A DNA stretch of 64,000 bases from Dugong dugon (GCA_030035585.1 CM057472.1:87045601-87109600), one strand, 5' to 3'. Counted from the stretch's first letter, positions 22,549 through 35,791 are shown. The notes: a model not told the origin generated them from the sequence alone. Translations and numbers: made by a program.

Positions 22549-25000
22549 TCGCCTCCTTTTTATAGCTTATTGTGTGATGAGGTCTAGCCATAGGGTGTAG
22601 CTCTCCTTCACATCTCCAGTGATGGGAGGAATTGAGCCCCACCTCTGTCTGAGAAAACACCTGTGTCTGTGTGCTTTGTGTCATGTAATATCGACAGGGA
22701 AATGAAGTGCATCATTCACAGACCTGCAGCAAACAACCATCGTGGACACTTCCTAAACTGTCCAGAGTTAAAGGGATGAATCATTAATTTTTTCCCTTCA
22801 AAATAAATTGTCAAAATTTAATTTTTTCTTTTGCCTTCAGGAATGTACATTTATTTATAATTCTACGGGAAAATATTGAGTGTGCTCTGACCTGTCTGTG
22901 GATAGCTGGATGCATATCTCCCCAAATATTGTCTGTGTCAATGTCAGATAAAAGTTATCCATGTATTTCAGATGAGATGAGAAAGGGCTGAAATTAGCCA
23001 GGCAGTGATGATGTAAAGGAATCTGTTTATGGGGTCTTTAGATGGCTGTCCATGCCTGCATACGGGTTTTGGGGGTAGGTATGAGGCTGTTACCAGGTGA
23101 CTGGCTCACCTGCATTATTGACAAGGAGAAACATTTCCTTCAGAGAGCACCTGAGGTCCACAGCAACCCTAGCACTTGAAATGCCTGTCAGAGCTCACAG
23201 AGAGTGGAGAGGCATTTTATAGATCACAAGCCATTGCATGCGATCGCTTCTCCTTCTTCTCTTGTCTGGTTTATTTTCCCTTACCAGCATGGATCTCAGA
23301 TTTATTAACAGCCTTTTCATGCCTTCTGCAGCCATCAGGAAGAGAAATAAAGAGGACTGGGAGAATCCAATCTTTTTCTTGTTACTCTTCACTGTCTTAG
23401 TTTCTCTTTTCTTCTTCTTCTTCCCCCGCCCCATCCCCCCACCCCCTTTTTTAAAAAAAATTCCTGTGCTGTCGCTCTGCCTTAGCCTAGAGTTTCTTCT
23501 CCCCTTCCCCCTCCCCCCACCCCTTTTATTGCTTTAATTGTTTTGGTGCTTTTGTTTTCCCCTGGACTTGAGCGCAGTAGGAAAGGTCAGCTGTCAAAAG
23601 AGGGGCTGTATGCTGCTGATAAGGCCTTCAGGAGATTGGATTGGAGTCATTAAGCAGCGTTCACTCCCTGAAGTCATAGAGTCTACGCTGCTGCAGGGGA
23701 AGGAATAAAAAAGAAACTTCAAAGAGTAGAAAAGGCAGCCCACACCAAGTGAGCAGCTTAGCCCATGGGTGCACAGAGCAGTGCACCACGGACCCACAGC
23801 CCCTCTCTACAGTCAGGTGCTGCCCCGGGTCTGCTCTGGTGACTCTGGGACATGGACATAAATGTGCAACCGGATAAGACACATGCAGGAGAAAGGACTT
23901 AGCTGAAAATTAGGCATCAGGAATCCTGGATATCAGATCTCTGAAGTTGTTCCTGGTTCATATGCCCATCTGATAGTTATTTTGTAACTAACTCACTTAT
24001 ATAAAAATAAGAAAGCCTCGATTCTAGCCTACGCGCTATTACTAATTACGTTGGGCAAATGATGAACTATACTAGGTTTGTAAAAAGAAGCAGAAAATGT
24101 GAATTTTAAGGTCCCTTCCATCACTAATATCTAGATTTTACCAACTCAATTTGCAAAGTAGAGGTGAAGAGTATATCCCTCCTTGGACTGGCTATGAAAA
24201 CTAGTTAATTCCTTCTCTGTAAGTACCTTGAGGTGAACCTAAAGTGAAAGTTCTTAGAACTCATCCATATAGCCTATCCGTCAAGAAGTTCATGATAGAA
24301 TGCTGTGATATTTTTAAAGAATGGTGGACATCTTCAGGAATGGGAAAAAAGAGAATAAATTATATGGATGATAATACTATAGATTGCATAATTCTTTATG
24401 CATTTTTCAAAACCCTTTTACACTTCACCATGACCGGGTTTAAGGATATTCCCTACCTTAATCTACCTTAGAAATGTGACATGCTAAAATCTGACATGGC
24501 AATGTTTTTCACCATCAGCTTAACACATGGCAAGTGTGCTATTCATCCATTGCTGAATGAATGAATAAATGGTGAAATGAGTGTGTGATTCACTTAAATG
24601 CTTCTAATACCACACAGTCAGAGTTGTTTGGCCCTTACTCATGCCAAGCCCAGTTATGGTTGAATACAATGAAGAGTTTTGCTAGATAATGCCTGCTCAT
24701 GAGGCCTTTATTATCCGGTTACATCAGTAGTTCTGTTGTATCTTGTCATGGAAAAGGGCACCAAAAGGATAATGACCAGAGCACAGTCAGCTTGAGTGAG
24801 CAACTGGAAGACAGTCCTCCAGACCAGCAAACCAGCAACCACAAAGGTCTATAAGATAACATTGTCACTTAGCTCCTTATCTCAGGGAGGTGCTCTCTAC
24901 AACAAAACCATACCCTTATTTCAGAAGGAGGAACAGAGATTGGAATTAGACCCAAATCTAGACTCATTCTTAATTCCTTCATTGTCAACTATTATTATTA
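22549..25000. other. Intron stretch without genes
   Basis: No young repeat. It has a C/T-rich tract at 23397-23530 and AT-rich complex sequence at about 22740-23050 that could be conserved non-coding DNA. No exon seen. Confidence 0.4.
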
Positions 25001-25170
25001 TTCTAACTGGATGGCCTTGACCCAGCTTTCCCATTTGAAAAATGCAGATAGTAATACCTAAATAGGTTGTTGTGAGGATTACATGGAATATTATCTGCAT
25101 AATACTAAGTCAGTATCAAAGCACCTGGCACATAGTAAGCTTCAAAAATGGTAGTTGGTATCATTGACAT
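25001..25170 (+). repeat. MIR SINE, 3' part
   Basis: ggatggccttgacccagctt, ggttgttgtgaggattacat and cacctggcacatagtaagct. Confidence 0.75.
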
Positions 25171-25261
25171 CACTACCATTATCATCATCATCTATACATC
25201 AAGGTCAAGACATTTACCGGTATATAAAGTAATGATAATAATACTTACTCTTTCAGGTTAT

Positions 25262-25640
25262 TGTCTTACTTACCTAGAGTTGCTATAATAGAGATGCCAC
25301 AAATAGGTGATTTTAACAAGCAGAAATTTATTTTCTCACAGATTAGGAGGCTAGAAGTCCAAATTCATGGCACCAGCTCTAGGGGAAGTCTTTCTCTCTC
25401 TGTCAGCTCTGAAGGAAGATGCTTGTCTTTTTTGAACTTCTGCTCCTGGGGGATCTTCATGTGGCTTGGCATCTCCTCCCATCTCTGCTGGATCACACTA
25501 CACTTTACACTACATTACAAAACCAAACCAAACCCACTGCCCATGAGTGGATTCTGACTCTTTTGTATCTCTATGCTAATACTGCATCGCTAACATAACA
25601 AAGAAAACCCATTTCCAGATGAGATTATAACCACAGGTCT
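25262..25640 (+). mobile_element. LTR related to 19915-20416, first part (split by RTE)
   Basis: tgtcttacttacctagagtt, agcagaaatttattttctca and aggctagaagtccaaattca parallel the solo LTR. A scrap of AfroSINE tail (about 25517-25562) sits inside. The LTR resumes at 26711. Confidence 0.75.
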
Positions 25641-26710
25641 GTTGTTGTTAGGTGCCATGGAGTCAGTTCCAACTCATAGCAACCCTATGTGCAACAGAAG
25701 GAAACGCTACCCCATCCTGCGCCATCCTCACAATCATTGTTATGCTTGAGCGCATTGTTGCAGCCACTGTGTGGATCCATCTTGTTGAGGGTCTTCCTAT
25801 GTTTTGCTTATCCTTCACTTTACCAAGCATGATGTCCTTCTCCAGGGACTGATCCCTCCTGATAACATGTCCAAAGTACGTGAGACATAGTCTCACCATC
25901 CTTGCTTCTAAGGAGCACTCTGGTTATACTTCTTCCAAGACAGATTTGTTTCTTCTTTTGGCAGTCCTGGTATATTCAATATTGTTTGCCAACACCACAA
26001 TTCAAAGGTGTCAATTCTTCCTTATTTATCCTCTAGCTTTTGCATGCATATGAGGTGATTGAAAACACCATGGCTTGGGTCAGGCGCACCGTAGTCTTCA
26101 AGGTGACATTTTTGCTTTTCTACACTTTAAAGAAGTCTTTTGCAGCAGATTTGTCCAGTGCAATGCGTCTTTTGATTTCTTGACTGCTGCTTCCATGGGT
26201 GTTGATTGTGGATCCAAGTAAAATGAAATCCTCAACAACCTCAATCTTTCCTCCATTTATCATGATGTTGCTTATTGGTCCAGTTGTGAGGATTTTTGTT
26301 TTCTTTATGTTGAGGTGTAATCCATACTTAAGGCTAGAGTCTTTGACCTTCATCAGTAAGTGCTTTCAGTCCTCTTCACTTTCAGCAAGCAAGGTTATGT
26401 CATTTGCATAACGCAGGTTGTTAATGAATCTTCCTCCAAACTTGATGCCCCATTCTTCTTCATATAGTGCGGCTTCTCAGATTATTTGCTCACCATACAG
26501 ATTGAATAGGTATGGTCAAAGGATACAACCCTGAAGCACACCTTTCCTGACTTTAAACCATGCAGCATCCTCTTGTTCTGTTCGAACGACTACCTCTTGA
26601 TCTATGCACAGGTTCCTCACGAGTACAAGTAAGTGTTCTGAAATTCCCATTCTTCTCAATGTTATCCATAATTTGTTATGATCCACACAGCCGAATGCCT
26701 TTGCATGGTC
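25641..26710 (-). mobile_element. RTE LINE, 5'-truncated, inserted in an LTR
   Basis: Tail gttgttgttaggtgcc at 25641. The minus strand shows degraded RTE protein: 25663-25899 (LCLTYFGHVIRRDQSLEKDIM), 26120-26353 (LHLNIKKTKILTTGPISNIM) and 26516-26743 (FGCVDHNKLWITLRRMG). Truncated inside the reverse transcriptase. No clear target duplication found. Confidence 0.9.
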
Positions 26711-26757
26711 ATAGGGGTTACAACGCATATTTTTTGGGGACACAATTCAATCCATAG
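26711..26757 (+). mobile_element. LTR, last part
   Basis: ttttttggggacacaattca then atccataga, the same end as the solo LTR. Flanks gttat (25257-25261) and gtcat (26758-26762) are a possible 5-bp duplication with one change. Confidence 0.65.
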
Positions 26758-26762
26758 AGTCA

Positions 26763-27955
26763 TTGTAGTATTAAAAAGTTAATATTTACAAAGGACCTCT
26801 CACTGTGCTGGGCACATAGTAGAGAAACAATAACTACTAGTTCTTTTTCCTCTCTCTTCTTTTATGAAGGTACATTATTTTCCAAATTGGCCCAGTATCA
26901 CTGAGGAGTCCTTAGAAAGCCCCAGTAGGTGGTTGGGCTTAGCTGATTGAAGTGTGGGTGGAGGGGTAGCAGGATGGGGAAGAAGACATTAGCAGGACTT
27001 GGGTATGCAAGACAGACCTTTTTCTGCTGAACCTGGAGGCACCCAGTGGCTGCCATTCTGAAGCTTTTGTGAAGTTTCTGCCTGTTCCTGGAGTTATCCT
27101 AGTAATCCCGGAGGGAACACTGCTGTTTGCATAAATCATTCCACAGCACGTAATTAGTTACCTATAATACAGAGGACACTTGTGATCTCAAATTCAAACA
27201 ATTGGGAAGTCAAAGCTGTTCATAAGGTGTACAGTGATCATTGATGATGAGCCAAATAGCTCTGAGCTGCCATAAAATCCCAAAGAGACTTCTGAATTCT
27301 CAAAGGGAGTCTAGGTTATTCTTAGTGTGGTTTCAGTTTAAAGTTCATGAGAAGTAATTGTTTTAGAAGTAATATACTATAACAATCAATACAGTACTTA
27401 TATTGTTAATGGAATTATTATTTCTTCAAAAATTGGAATGCCAGTGTTGAAACGATTAGAAATTCATAGCTAACAAAACATGTCCAACAAATTCAAGCCT
27501 CTTACTTTGCCCATGATTCTAGGTAATTAAGAGTTTTTATTTGATCTGATTTATTCTTTAGCTTCTGACATGTGATCCGTCTAAGGCTGAACAAACCATC
27601 CTGTTTAGCCTGGTACCGTCGCTATTTAATTCTGAAAGTTCCATATCCCAGCAAATTCCTCAGTCCCAGGAAAATTGGGATGGCTGATCACTTTTTCTAG
27701 GTACCTGATGTACCCCTTTCCAGGAGAGTGCCGTATTTTTGCCAACACCCAACTGACAAAGCACAAAATAAGAATCCTTTGGTTCAGTAGCTTTTCAAAC
27801 TTTTGGATTTTGTTGACCAGTAATATTTCAAAGAAGAGGTGGAAGGGGCAAAATAAGATTGACTTTATTTTGCCAAATAATGACATTAACAAATCCCTTC
27901 TATCATCACCATCATTTTATAAAAGACAGGAAATTCTAAAATCATGAAAGTAGAA
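26763..27955. other. Intron stretch without genes
   Basis: Unclassified, AT-rich. No exon seen; a chance resemblance at 27243-27270 to the SS1 peptide was rejected. Confidence 0.4.
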
Positions 27956-28065
27956 AGGAGTAGAATGCAAGTTTCTAGTGGGCACAGATGTGCTCATCAC
28001 TATGTTCCTAGAGTCTAGCACAGTGCCTGGCAAAGAATAAGCATAATAAATGTTGAATGCATAGA
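27956..28065 (+). repeat. L2 LINE 3' end
   Basis: agtctagcacagtgcctggc and ataataaatgttgaatgcat are the usual L2 terminal text. Confidence 0.65.
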
Positions 28066-29449
28066 TTTATCTTTTATACAAAATATACTACATTCTCTTT
28101 ATTTTCCTGGTTGTATCATGGATTGGTTAAAACTTTACCTCCAACCAGTGTTTGGGAGCCAATGACTGAATCCAAGCCTGTGAACTGTGGGATTTTTTTG
28201 ATGATAAGTTTTCATTGTAAACTATAATAATGGCATTCTGGTGTCTACCTCTGCTTCATGTTCATTTTAGTTGGTGTGGTCAACCTGTGATGATATGATC
28301 ACTCCTAGAGACAGATGAGACCAAGTTTCTGGGCCTTTAAATCAGAGAACCAGGTTTAGATGGTTTCCTCTTAGCCTTCAGTTTCCACCACATTGAGATG
28401 CATCTTTGCTGATATCTACATGGGGATTTCACCACATCTGGCAGGAATGAGCCATCAGTCCTCCTTGTTTTCTTGTCTTGGGCAATTTTTCTGTGTGCCT
28501 TTTGTTCTAATTCTTTCCCTTATAAAATGTGGTCAGAAATCTTGACCAGCTGATGATGCGTATAAACACCACAATGTCACAAAGTCTGTGACTTCCTATG
28601 CAACATCTTCATAGCATAATTGGGAAATCCAGATCACTCATTGTTTCATCATAACCTACATATTAAAAAAAAATAAAACTGATAAACACTACCTAGTATT
28701 TATGGAGAGAAATAGGATTCTGATTTTGTGGCATGGATATTATAGGAATTATAAATGTCCATCATAAATGGCTGTGCAAGCTACAATACCAAACAAATGT
28801 GAGGCTCCATTTCAGAGTCTTATAATGTCAGTTTTGTATGCTTTTTAAATCACAAATCAACTAACTTTCTTCCCATGTGAAGCTACCCTGATGCAAGCCC
28901 TGAGCATACTTCTGACTGTAACTCTCTGGTGTCAACGTTTGTAACTCAGAATCCAGCTGTTTGACCTTGGAGCTTCAATGGACTTGCCTGGGTCTTACAA
29001 CCACTTGTGAACCATTCTGACTTAGAAGGAGGGTTGTCATTTTAGATTCAAAAAATTAAAAGTGACTTTACTTATTTATGCCCTCACAATTACCATTTTT
29101 TGGCATTTATATATTTCCTGTGTTGCCAGTGTATAGAATTACCACAATTTTCCCTATTATTTTTATAATCCGTATTCATAATTCAGAAGTATGTTGTTAA
29201 TGCATCTAAATGTTGGCTGAAAATCCAGCCTTGTTGAGCAGACAGAGACTTCTGTACAAGCTGCTGAAGGGTGTTTAGCCTTCACAAAATTACATAATGT
29301 ATGTAAAAGTGGCTTGGAAAATGTGACATGCTATGCAAGTGTGTGTATATATATATTTAAAGATATGCATAGTTTGTCTTCCACAGAGATTCTATTGAAA
29401 GGAGTCTTTGCAAAAGATACCCAACCCTAAACAGGAGGGAGCACCACCT
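28066..29449. other. Intron stretch without genes
   Basis: AT-rich, unclassified. No exon seen. Confidence 0.4.
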
Positions 29450-29640
29450 AGTGGAAAGCTTATAGTCTTTGCAGATTGCCCTTGGTTTGTATCTTGGACC
29501 TGCTCTTTACTAGTTGTGGTATTGGGCAAGTTATTAACCCCCCTCTGAACTTCAGTTTTGTCATCTCTAAAATGGGACTAGTAAAACTATTTCACAGAGC
29601 TTTTGTGAGGATTAAATAAAAAACATATTAAGTATACTGA
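29450..29640 (+). repeat. MIR SINE
   Basis: tgggcaagttattaaccccc, ctctaaaatgggactagtaa and gcttttgtgaggattaaata. Confidence 0.75.
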
Positions 29641-29784
29641 TAAAAAATTCCCCTTTCAGATGACAAATGAACACATATATCTCTCTAAATAAAATGTTGA
29701 TTCTAGTGGTGTTTTGAACCCTTGTAACTTTAAAATCATCAAAACAAGTCTTAGTTAATTCCTTTCAAACACTATATATACATG

Positions 29785-29886
29785 GAAGCAGACTGCCACA
29801 TCTTTCTCCCGCAGAGTGGCTGGTGAGTTCAATTGCCAGCCTTTTGATTAGCAGCTAAGCTCTTACCACTGAGCCACCAGGGTTCC
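29785..29886 (-). mobile_element. AfroSINE, head only
   Basis: gcagactgccacatctttct, ttgattagcagctaagctct and gccaccagggttcc; the RTE-like tail is missing. Confidence 0.85.
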
Positions 29887-30120
29887 ATATGTATATGCAT
29901 ACATGTAATATTTGTTTTATTGAGACCTTATGTATATAAAAGCCTGGAGTATAATGCAGGTTCAATAAATGTTAATTTCCTGTCCTTTTTACACTATGGC
30001 GAAAAAACCAAAAATCTTCTGCCCCTAAAAAAGATTCTGCCAGTAGTCTGAGTTGAAGAAATGATGAAAATGAAATAAACATTTTATTCTAGTTTTATGT
30101 GTATTATTAGTACTATCCCC

Positions 30121-33100
30121 CACACGTCTGTCAGCTTATTGGACTGTAGGGGGTTGTGTGTTGGTGTGATGCTGGAAACTATGCCACCAGTATTCAAATG
30201 CCAGTAGGGTTACCCATGGCAGACAGGTTTCAGCTGAGCTTCCAGACTAAGACAGACTAGGAAGAAGGACCTGACAGTCTACTTCTAAAAAGAATTAGCC
30301 ACTGAAAACCTTATGAATAGCAGCGAAACATTGTCTGATATAGTGCCTGAAGATGAGCCCCTCAGGTTGGAAGGCACTCAAAAGACAACTGGGGAAGAGC
30401 TGCCTCCTCAAAGTAGAGTCAACCTTAATACTGTGGATGGAGTCAAGCTTTTGGGACCTTCATTTGCTGATGTGGCACAACTCAAAATGAGAAGAAACAG
30501 CTGCAAACATCCATTAATAATCGGAACCTGGAATATACAAAGCATGAATCTAGGGAAATTGGAAATCGTCGGAAATGAAACGGAACACATAAAGATTGAT
30601 ATCCTAGGCATTAGTGAGCAGAAATTGACTGGTATTGGTCATTTTGAATCTGACAATCATATGGTTTACTATGCTGGGAACGACAACTTGAAGAGGAATG
30701 ACATTGCATTCACTGTAAAAAAGAACATTTCAAGATCTACCCTGAAGTGCAACACTGTCAGTGATAGGATAATATTCATACACCTACAAGGAAGACCAGT
30801 TAATACAACTATAATTCAAATTTACGCACCAACTGCTGAGGCCAAAGATGAAGAAATTGAAGATTTTTACTAACTTCTGCAGTCTGAAATTGATCGAACA
30901 TGCAATCAGGATGCATTGATAATTACTAGTGATTGGAATGCGAAAGTTGGAAACGAAGAAGGATTAGTAGTTGGAAAACAGGCCTTGGTGATAGAAATGA
31001 TACCGGAGATCGCATGATAGAATTTTGCAAGACCAATGACTTCTTCATTGCAAATACCTTTTTTCACCAACATGAAGAGTGACTATACACATGGACCTCA
31101 CCAAACGGAATACACATGAATCAAATCGACTACATCTGTGGAAACAAATGATGGAAAAGCTTAATATCATCAGTCAGAACAAGGCCAGGGGTGGAGTGCG
31201 AATTAGACCATCAATTACTCATATGCAAGTTCAAGTTGAAACTGAAGAAAATTAGAACAACTCCATGAGAGCCAAAGTGTAACCTTGAGTATATTTCATC
31301 TGAATTTAGAGACCATCTCAAGAATAGATTTGACGCGTTGAACACTAATGACCGAAGACCAGACGAGTTGTGGAATGACATCAAGGACATCATACGTGAA
31401 GAAAGCAAGAGGTTACTAAAAAGACAGGAGAGAAAGAAAAGACTTAAATGGATGTCAGAAGAAACTCTGAAACTTACTCTTGAACGTTGAGTAGCTAAAG
31501 CGAAAGTAAAAAATGATGAAGTAAAAGAGCTGAACGGAAGATTTCAAAGGGCAGCTTGAGAAGACAAAGTAAAGTATTTCGATGACAAGTGCAAACACCT
31601 GGAGTTAGAAAACCAAAAGGGAAGAACACGCTCAGCATTTCTCAAGCTGAAAGAACTGAAGAAAAACGTTCAAGCCTTGAGTTGCAATACTAAAGGATTC
31701 TAAGGGGAAAATATTAAATGATGCAGGAAGCATAAAAAAAAAGATGGAAGGAATACACAGAGTCACTATACCAAAAAGAATTGGTCGACGTTCAGCCATT
31801 TCAGGAGGTAACATATGATCAGGAACTGATGGTACTGAAGGAAGAAGTCCAAGCTGCACTGAAAACATTGGGGAAAAATAAGGTTCTGGGAATTGACAGA
31901 ATACCAATTGAGATGAATTGACGGAATACCAACTGAGATGTTTCAACAAAAGGATTCAGCACGAGAAGTGCTCACTCATCTATGCCAAGAAATTTGGAAG
32001 ATAGCTACCTGGCCAACCAACTGGAAGAGATCCATATTTATGCCTATTCCCGAGAAAGCTGATCCAACGGAATGCGGAAATTATCAAACAATATCATTAA
32101 TATCACATGCAAGCAAAATTTTGCTGAAGATCATTCAAAAGTGGCTGCAGCAGTATATCCACAGGGAACAGCCAAAATTCAAGCTGGATTTAGAAGAGGA
32201 CGTGGAACCAGGGATATCATTGCTGATGTCAGATGGATCCTGGCTGAAAGCAGAGAATACCAGAAAGATGTTTACCTGTGTTTTATTGACTATGCTAAGT
32301 AAGGCATTCGACTGTGTGGATAGTAACAAATTATGGATAACACTCTGGAGAATGGGAATTCCAGAACACTTAAATTGTGCTCATGAGGAATCTGTACATG
32401 GATCAAGAGGCATTTGTTTGAACAGAACAAGTGGATACTGCATGGTTTAAAGTCAGGAAAGGTGTGTGTCAGGGTTGTATCCTTTTACCACACCTATTCA
32501 ATCTGTATGCTGAACAAATAATCTGAGAAGCTAGAGTATATGAAGAAGAATGGGGCATCAGGATTGGAGGAGGATTCATTAACAACCTGTGTTATGCAAA
32601 TGACACAACCTTGCTTGTTGAAAGTGAAGAGGACTTGAAGCACATAACTGCTGAAGATCAAAGACTATAGCTTTTTCAGCATGGATTTCACCTCAACATA
32701 AAGGAAACAAAAATCCTCACAACTGGACCAATAAGCAACATCATGAAAAATAGAGAAAAGATTGAGGTTGTCAAGGATTTCCTTTTACTTGGACCCACAA
32801 TCAACACCTGTGGATGCAGCAGTCGAGAAATCAAAAGACACATTGCATTGGGCAAATTTGCTGCAAAAGACCTCTTTAAAGTGTTGAAAAGCAAAGATGT
32901 CACCTTGAGGACTAAGATTTGCCTGACCCAAGCCATGGTGTTTTTCAATCGCCTCATATGCATGCGAAAACTGGACAATGAATAAAGAAGACCGAAGAAG
33001 AATTGTTGCCTTTGAATTGTGGTGTTGGCAAAGAATATTGAGTCTACCAAGTACTGCCAAAAGAACAAACAAATCTGTGTCGGAGGAAGTACAACCAGAA

Positions 33101-33374
33101 TGCTCCTTAGAAGCAAAGGTGGTGAGACTAAGTCTCACATACTTTGGACATGTTATTAGGAGGGATCAGTCCCTAGAGAAGGGCATCATGTTGTAAAGCG
33201 TCAGCGAAAAAGAGGAAGACTCTCCATGAGATGGATTGACACAGTGGCTGCAACAGTGGGCTCAAGCACAGCAACAATTGTGAGGATGGCACAGGACCGG
33301 GCAGTGTTTTGTTCTGTCGTGCTTAGGGTCATTATGAGTCAGAACCAACTCAATGGCGCCTAACAACAACAATT
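30121..33374 (+). mobile_element. Near-full-length RTE-clade LINE (BovB-like), inactivated
   Basis: About 3.25 kb from the 5' leader to the tail taacaacaacaat at 33361-33373. The frame 30313-30873 encodes an APE endonuclease (GTWNIQSMNLGKLEI, DILGISEQKLTGIG, IIQIYAPTAEAKDEE) and then hits a stop. SDWNAKVGNEE follows at about 30929. Later pieces are reverse transcriptase: 31938-32450 (EIWKIATWPTNWKRSIFMPI) and 32072-32302 (IQAGFRRGRGTRDIIADVRW). At 32593-32604 the catalytic motif, normally YADD, reads YAND. The 3' part includes TMNKEDRRRI-type text near 32978. Several stops and frameshifts, one from a 25-base duplication at 31890-31939, mean it cannot encode a working protein. Confidence 0.93.
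31890..31939 (+). repeat. 25-bp tandem duplication inside the RTE
   Basis: Copies at 31890-31914 and 31915-31939 differ at two places. 25 is not a multiple of three, so it shifts the RTE frame. Confidence 0.85.
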
Positions 33375-34559
33375 AATGCTATAAATGAATTTGCAGTCAC
33401 TTAAGATTTTCCCCTGTATTTGGGCTACTTGAGTCAAGTCACTGATTTTTAAGTCTGCATCCGTTTTAGAGATCCTTCCCTTTAACACGCCATCATCCCC
33501 ACTCATCCCACTCCTAAATTTAGATTCTTTAGTTTACTTTCTCTAGACCTTGGGTATTAATCAGTCCCTTCCTGAAAGCCTTGAATTAGGGCAGTTTTTA
33601 TTTATGTCAGTATCACCCCCTGTCTTCTTATTGCCATATTTGTTTCCTTGGGAGCAAGAGGAAAGCACACCTAGCTATAAAAGAAAATTCAGCCTGGGTT
33701 TCTAGGATTTGTGCCTCCGCATTGGTAAAGTTCCCCAATTTGTGTCTGTGAACAGAGTCTTTAATCATCTCGCCTCCAGTGCTCAGTTCTGAAAGCTTTA
33801 AGAGTACTGCAGAAATGGTAGATTAGCCACATTTAACAAAATAGAAAGTTTTCATTGTGTCATAAAAAGCCTTATTGATCTTGTCCAGGGGCTTTGACTC
33901 CAGGGCCTTTTAACAAGCCACTCTGTCTAGACTTGAAGGCTCAGCCCCCGTGCTAACAAAGGAGTGGCTGGGCTGCCAGCTTTAGGGGGAGGCAGAGGGG
34001 GTGGGCCCAGAGTCAGGTTTTCTCGGTGGGATTTTCTTAAAGAACTAGGGTGGTTTTATTCTGCTACGGAGAAACAGACTTCTGAGGCCTGTGGCTGATG
34101 TACTTGTGGCACAGTCCAGACTCCAACTTTGCATGACTCCCAGCATGGTGACAATTACAATGTCTTCTCTATCCCTCATCTTCCATCAGAATTCTCTCCC
34201 CTTGCCCTTAGGAAGCCAGGCTGAACTCAGTGATGCCAGGCCACTGAGCAGGAGGTACCCGGAGGGAGTAGGGAAGACAAGGAGGGGGCAGGAGGAGGAA
34301 TTGATGATGTTAGAATTACTGTGATCGATTCAGCTGCATTTCGTTAAATACTGAAATCCCGCAAAGATTTATTTAACACATTCAAAGTTATATGAAGGAT
34401 TTTGAAAAGGTGAAAACATTGCTGCTCACAGTATATGGTTGAGAAGTTGATAGCCCAAGGAATAATTCAAGATTTATTGGATGATTAGGTTCTTTTGTCA
34501 GAATCATCTGCAGAGATTTAATGTTTTAAAAAAGTATGAAATATTTCAAATGTAAGAGT
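33375..34559. other. Intron stretch without genes
   Basis: Unclassified sequence, rather GC-rich near 33900-34010. No exon seen. Confidence 0.4.
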
Positions 34560-34850
34560 TATAGACTCCATATTAGAGGATATTATAAACATTTGTTTAG
34601 CCATTGCCCACGTTGAGCAAATCTCAACATTTTGCCGTTTTTACTTCATACCCTTTTATGAACACTTACTCTTGTTTCCATACCTCCCTGATTCCATTTC
34701 TTCTCTTCCTCCTCAGAAGTAACTACTAGTTGAAGTTGGTGGGTAATTTCCTTTATATATTTTTCTACTCTTGTTACATATGAATAGAGCTAAAAAGAAT
34801 ATATAATTATTAAAACCATGCTGTATAAAGTTTATGGGCCACCCACAGTT
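34560..34850 (-). repeat. Possible ancient L1 (L1M-type) 3' region
   Basis: tcctcagaagtaactactag and acatatgaatagagc resemble old L1M text. Strand and class are uncertain. Confidence 0.3.
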
Positions 34851-35767
34851 AATATTTATTGTTCTCCATATATTTAGGGGTGAAGGAAGAGAATATTAGG
34901 TAAAACCCTTAAACATCTTATACTTCCCCATTGATCACCCAGATATGGTTTGGTAGCTTCTAGACTGATCTTACTTTCCTCTTTTAGGACCAGGAATCAT
35001 TTGAGCTCCCAAAATATCTATAGGAAGTTTTACATAATAACACCTAATTATCTTTTTTTCTCTGGATATTTAAATGTGGAGAATTTTACCGAGAAGATAA
35101 TTTAGATACAGATTTACTGAGGCAGGAGGTAGATTAGATTGTCTTCCAACATTTCTTCAGATGCTCTGGTAATTTTTTTTTTTTTTAAGGAGGATTATTT
35201 ATTTTCATCTTGGACTAAAGAGACATTTGGCAGAAATAAATATTTTAAAAGTCAATATGGGTTAAAAAAAATTCCTATTTATTGCTTCTAAATATCTCAA
35301 TGACCTCTTAGTAATCGTCTGAGTTTTCCCGAATTCTGTGAACCTTTCAGGACTTTTATATTCCTTTCTAAATATGAATGAGCGGTTTAAGTGACTATCT
35401 AATTTTGGTAGCAATTAGGGTCAGTGTGTGTGCCAATGTAAAAAAAAAATAATTTCAGATGATCTACTTCCTTCTTTAGATTCACTGTGATAGTTGCCAG
35501 TATGATTAACTTTGTTTGTATTAAAATTACAATCCTTCATCCTCTCCTTTCCAGCTTTGTGTCCCTGGTCATTTTTTTGTGCCCATCAAGTCCACAGAGT
35601 GTACTGTCACAACCTGGCATCTGGGACTTCAGTGTAATTGCCTTAGTTAATAGCTAACTTTGATAAAAGAATCACGTTGAAAGAAAAATATAAACATGCA
35701 GATTATTTTTTGTGGACTGGGCCAAGGGTGAGAAGATATGTAGGTTTGTGTTAAATTTTTTGTGATT
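34851..35767. other. Intron stretch without genes
   Basis: AT-rich, unclassified, with a T run at 35172-35186. Confidence 0.4.
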
Positions 35768-35791
35768 TTTGTGTGTGTGTGTATGTGTGTG
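35768..35791. repeat. (TG)n microsatellite at SINE edge
   Basis: gtgtgtgtgtgtatgtgtgt, directly followed by an AfroSINE. Confidence 0.85.

Noticed and set aside
22319-22684. 121-codon minus-strand frame as a host gene
   Set aside because: Its central part is L1 ORF2 reverse transcriptase; the rest is read-through of RTE tail and unclassified DNA.
27243-27270. cattgatgatgagccaaata as the NRXN3 SS1 exon (SLMMSQ resembles HLMMSEQ)
   Set aside because: An in-frame stop lies just upstream, there is no donor after it, and the rest of the SS1 peptide does not match.
30313-30873. Host APE-type endonuclease gene
   Set aside because: It is the N-terminal domain of the RTE LINE and stops early; its flanks are RTE leader and RTE reverse transcriptase.
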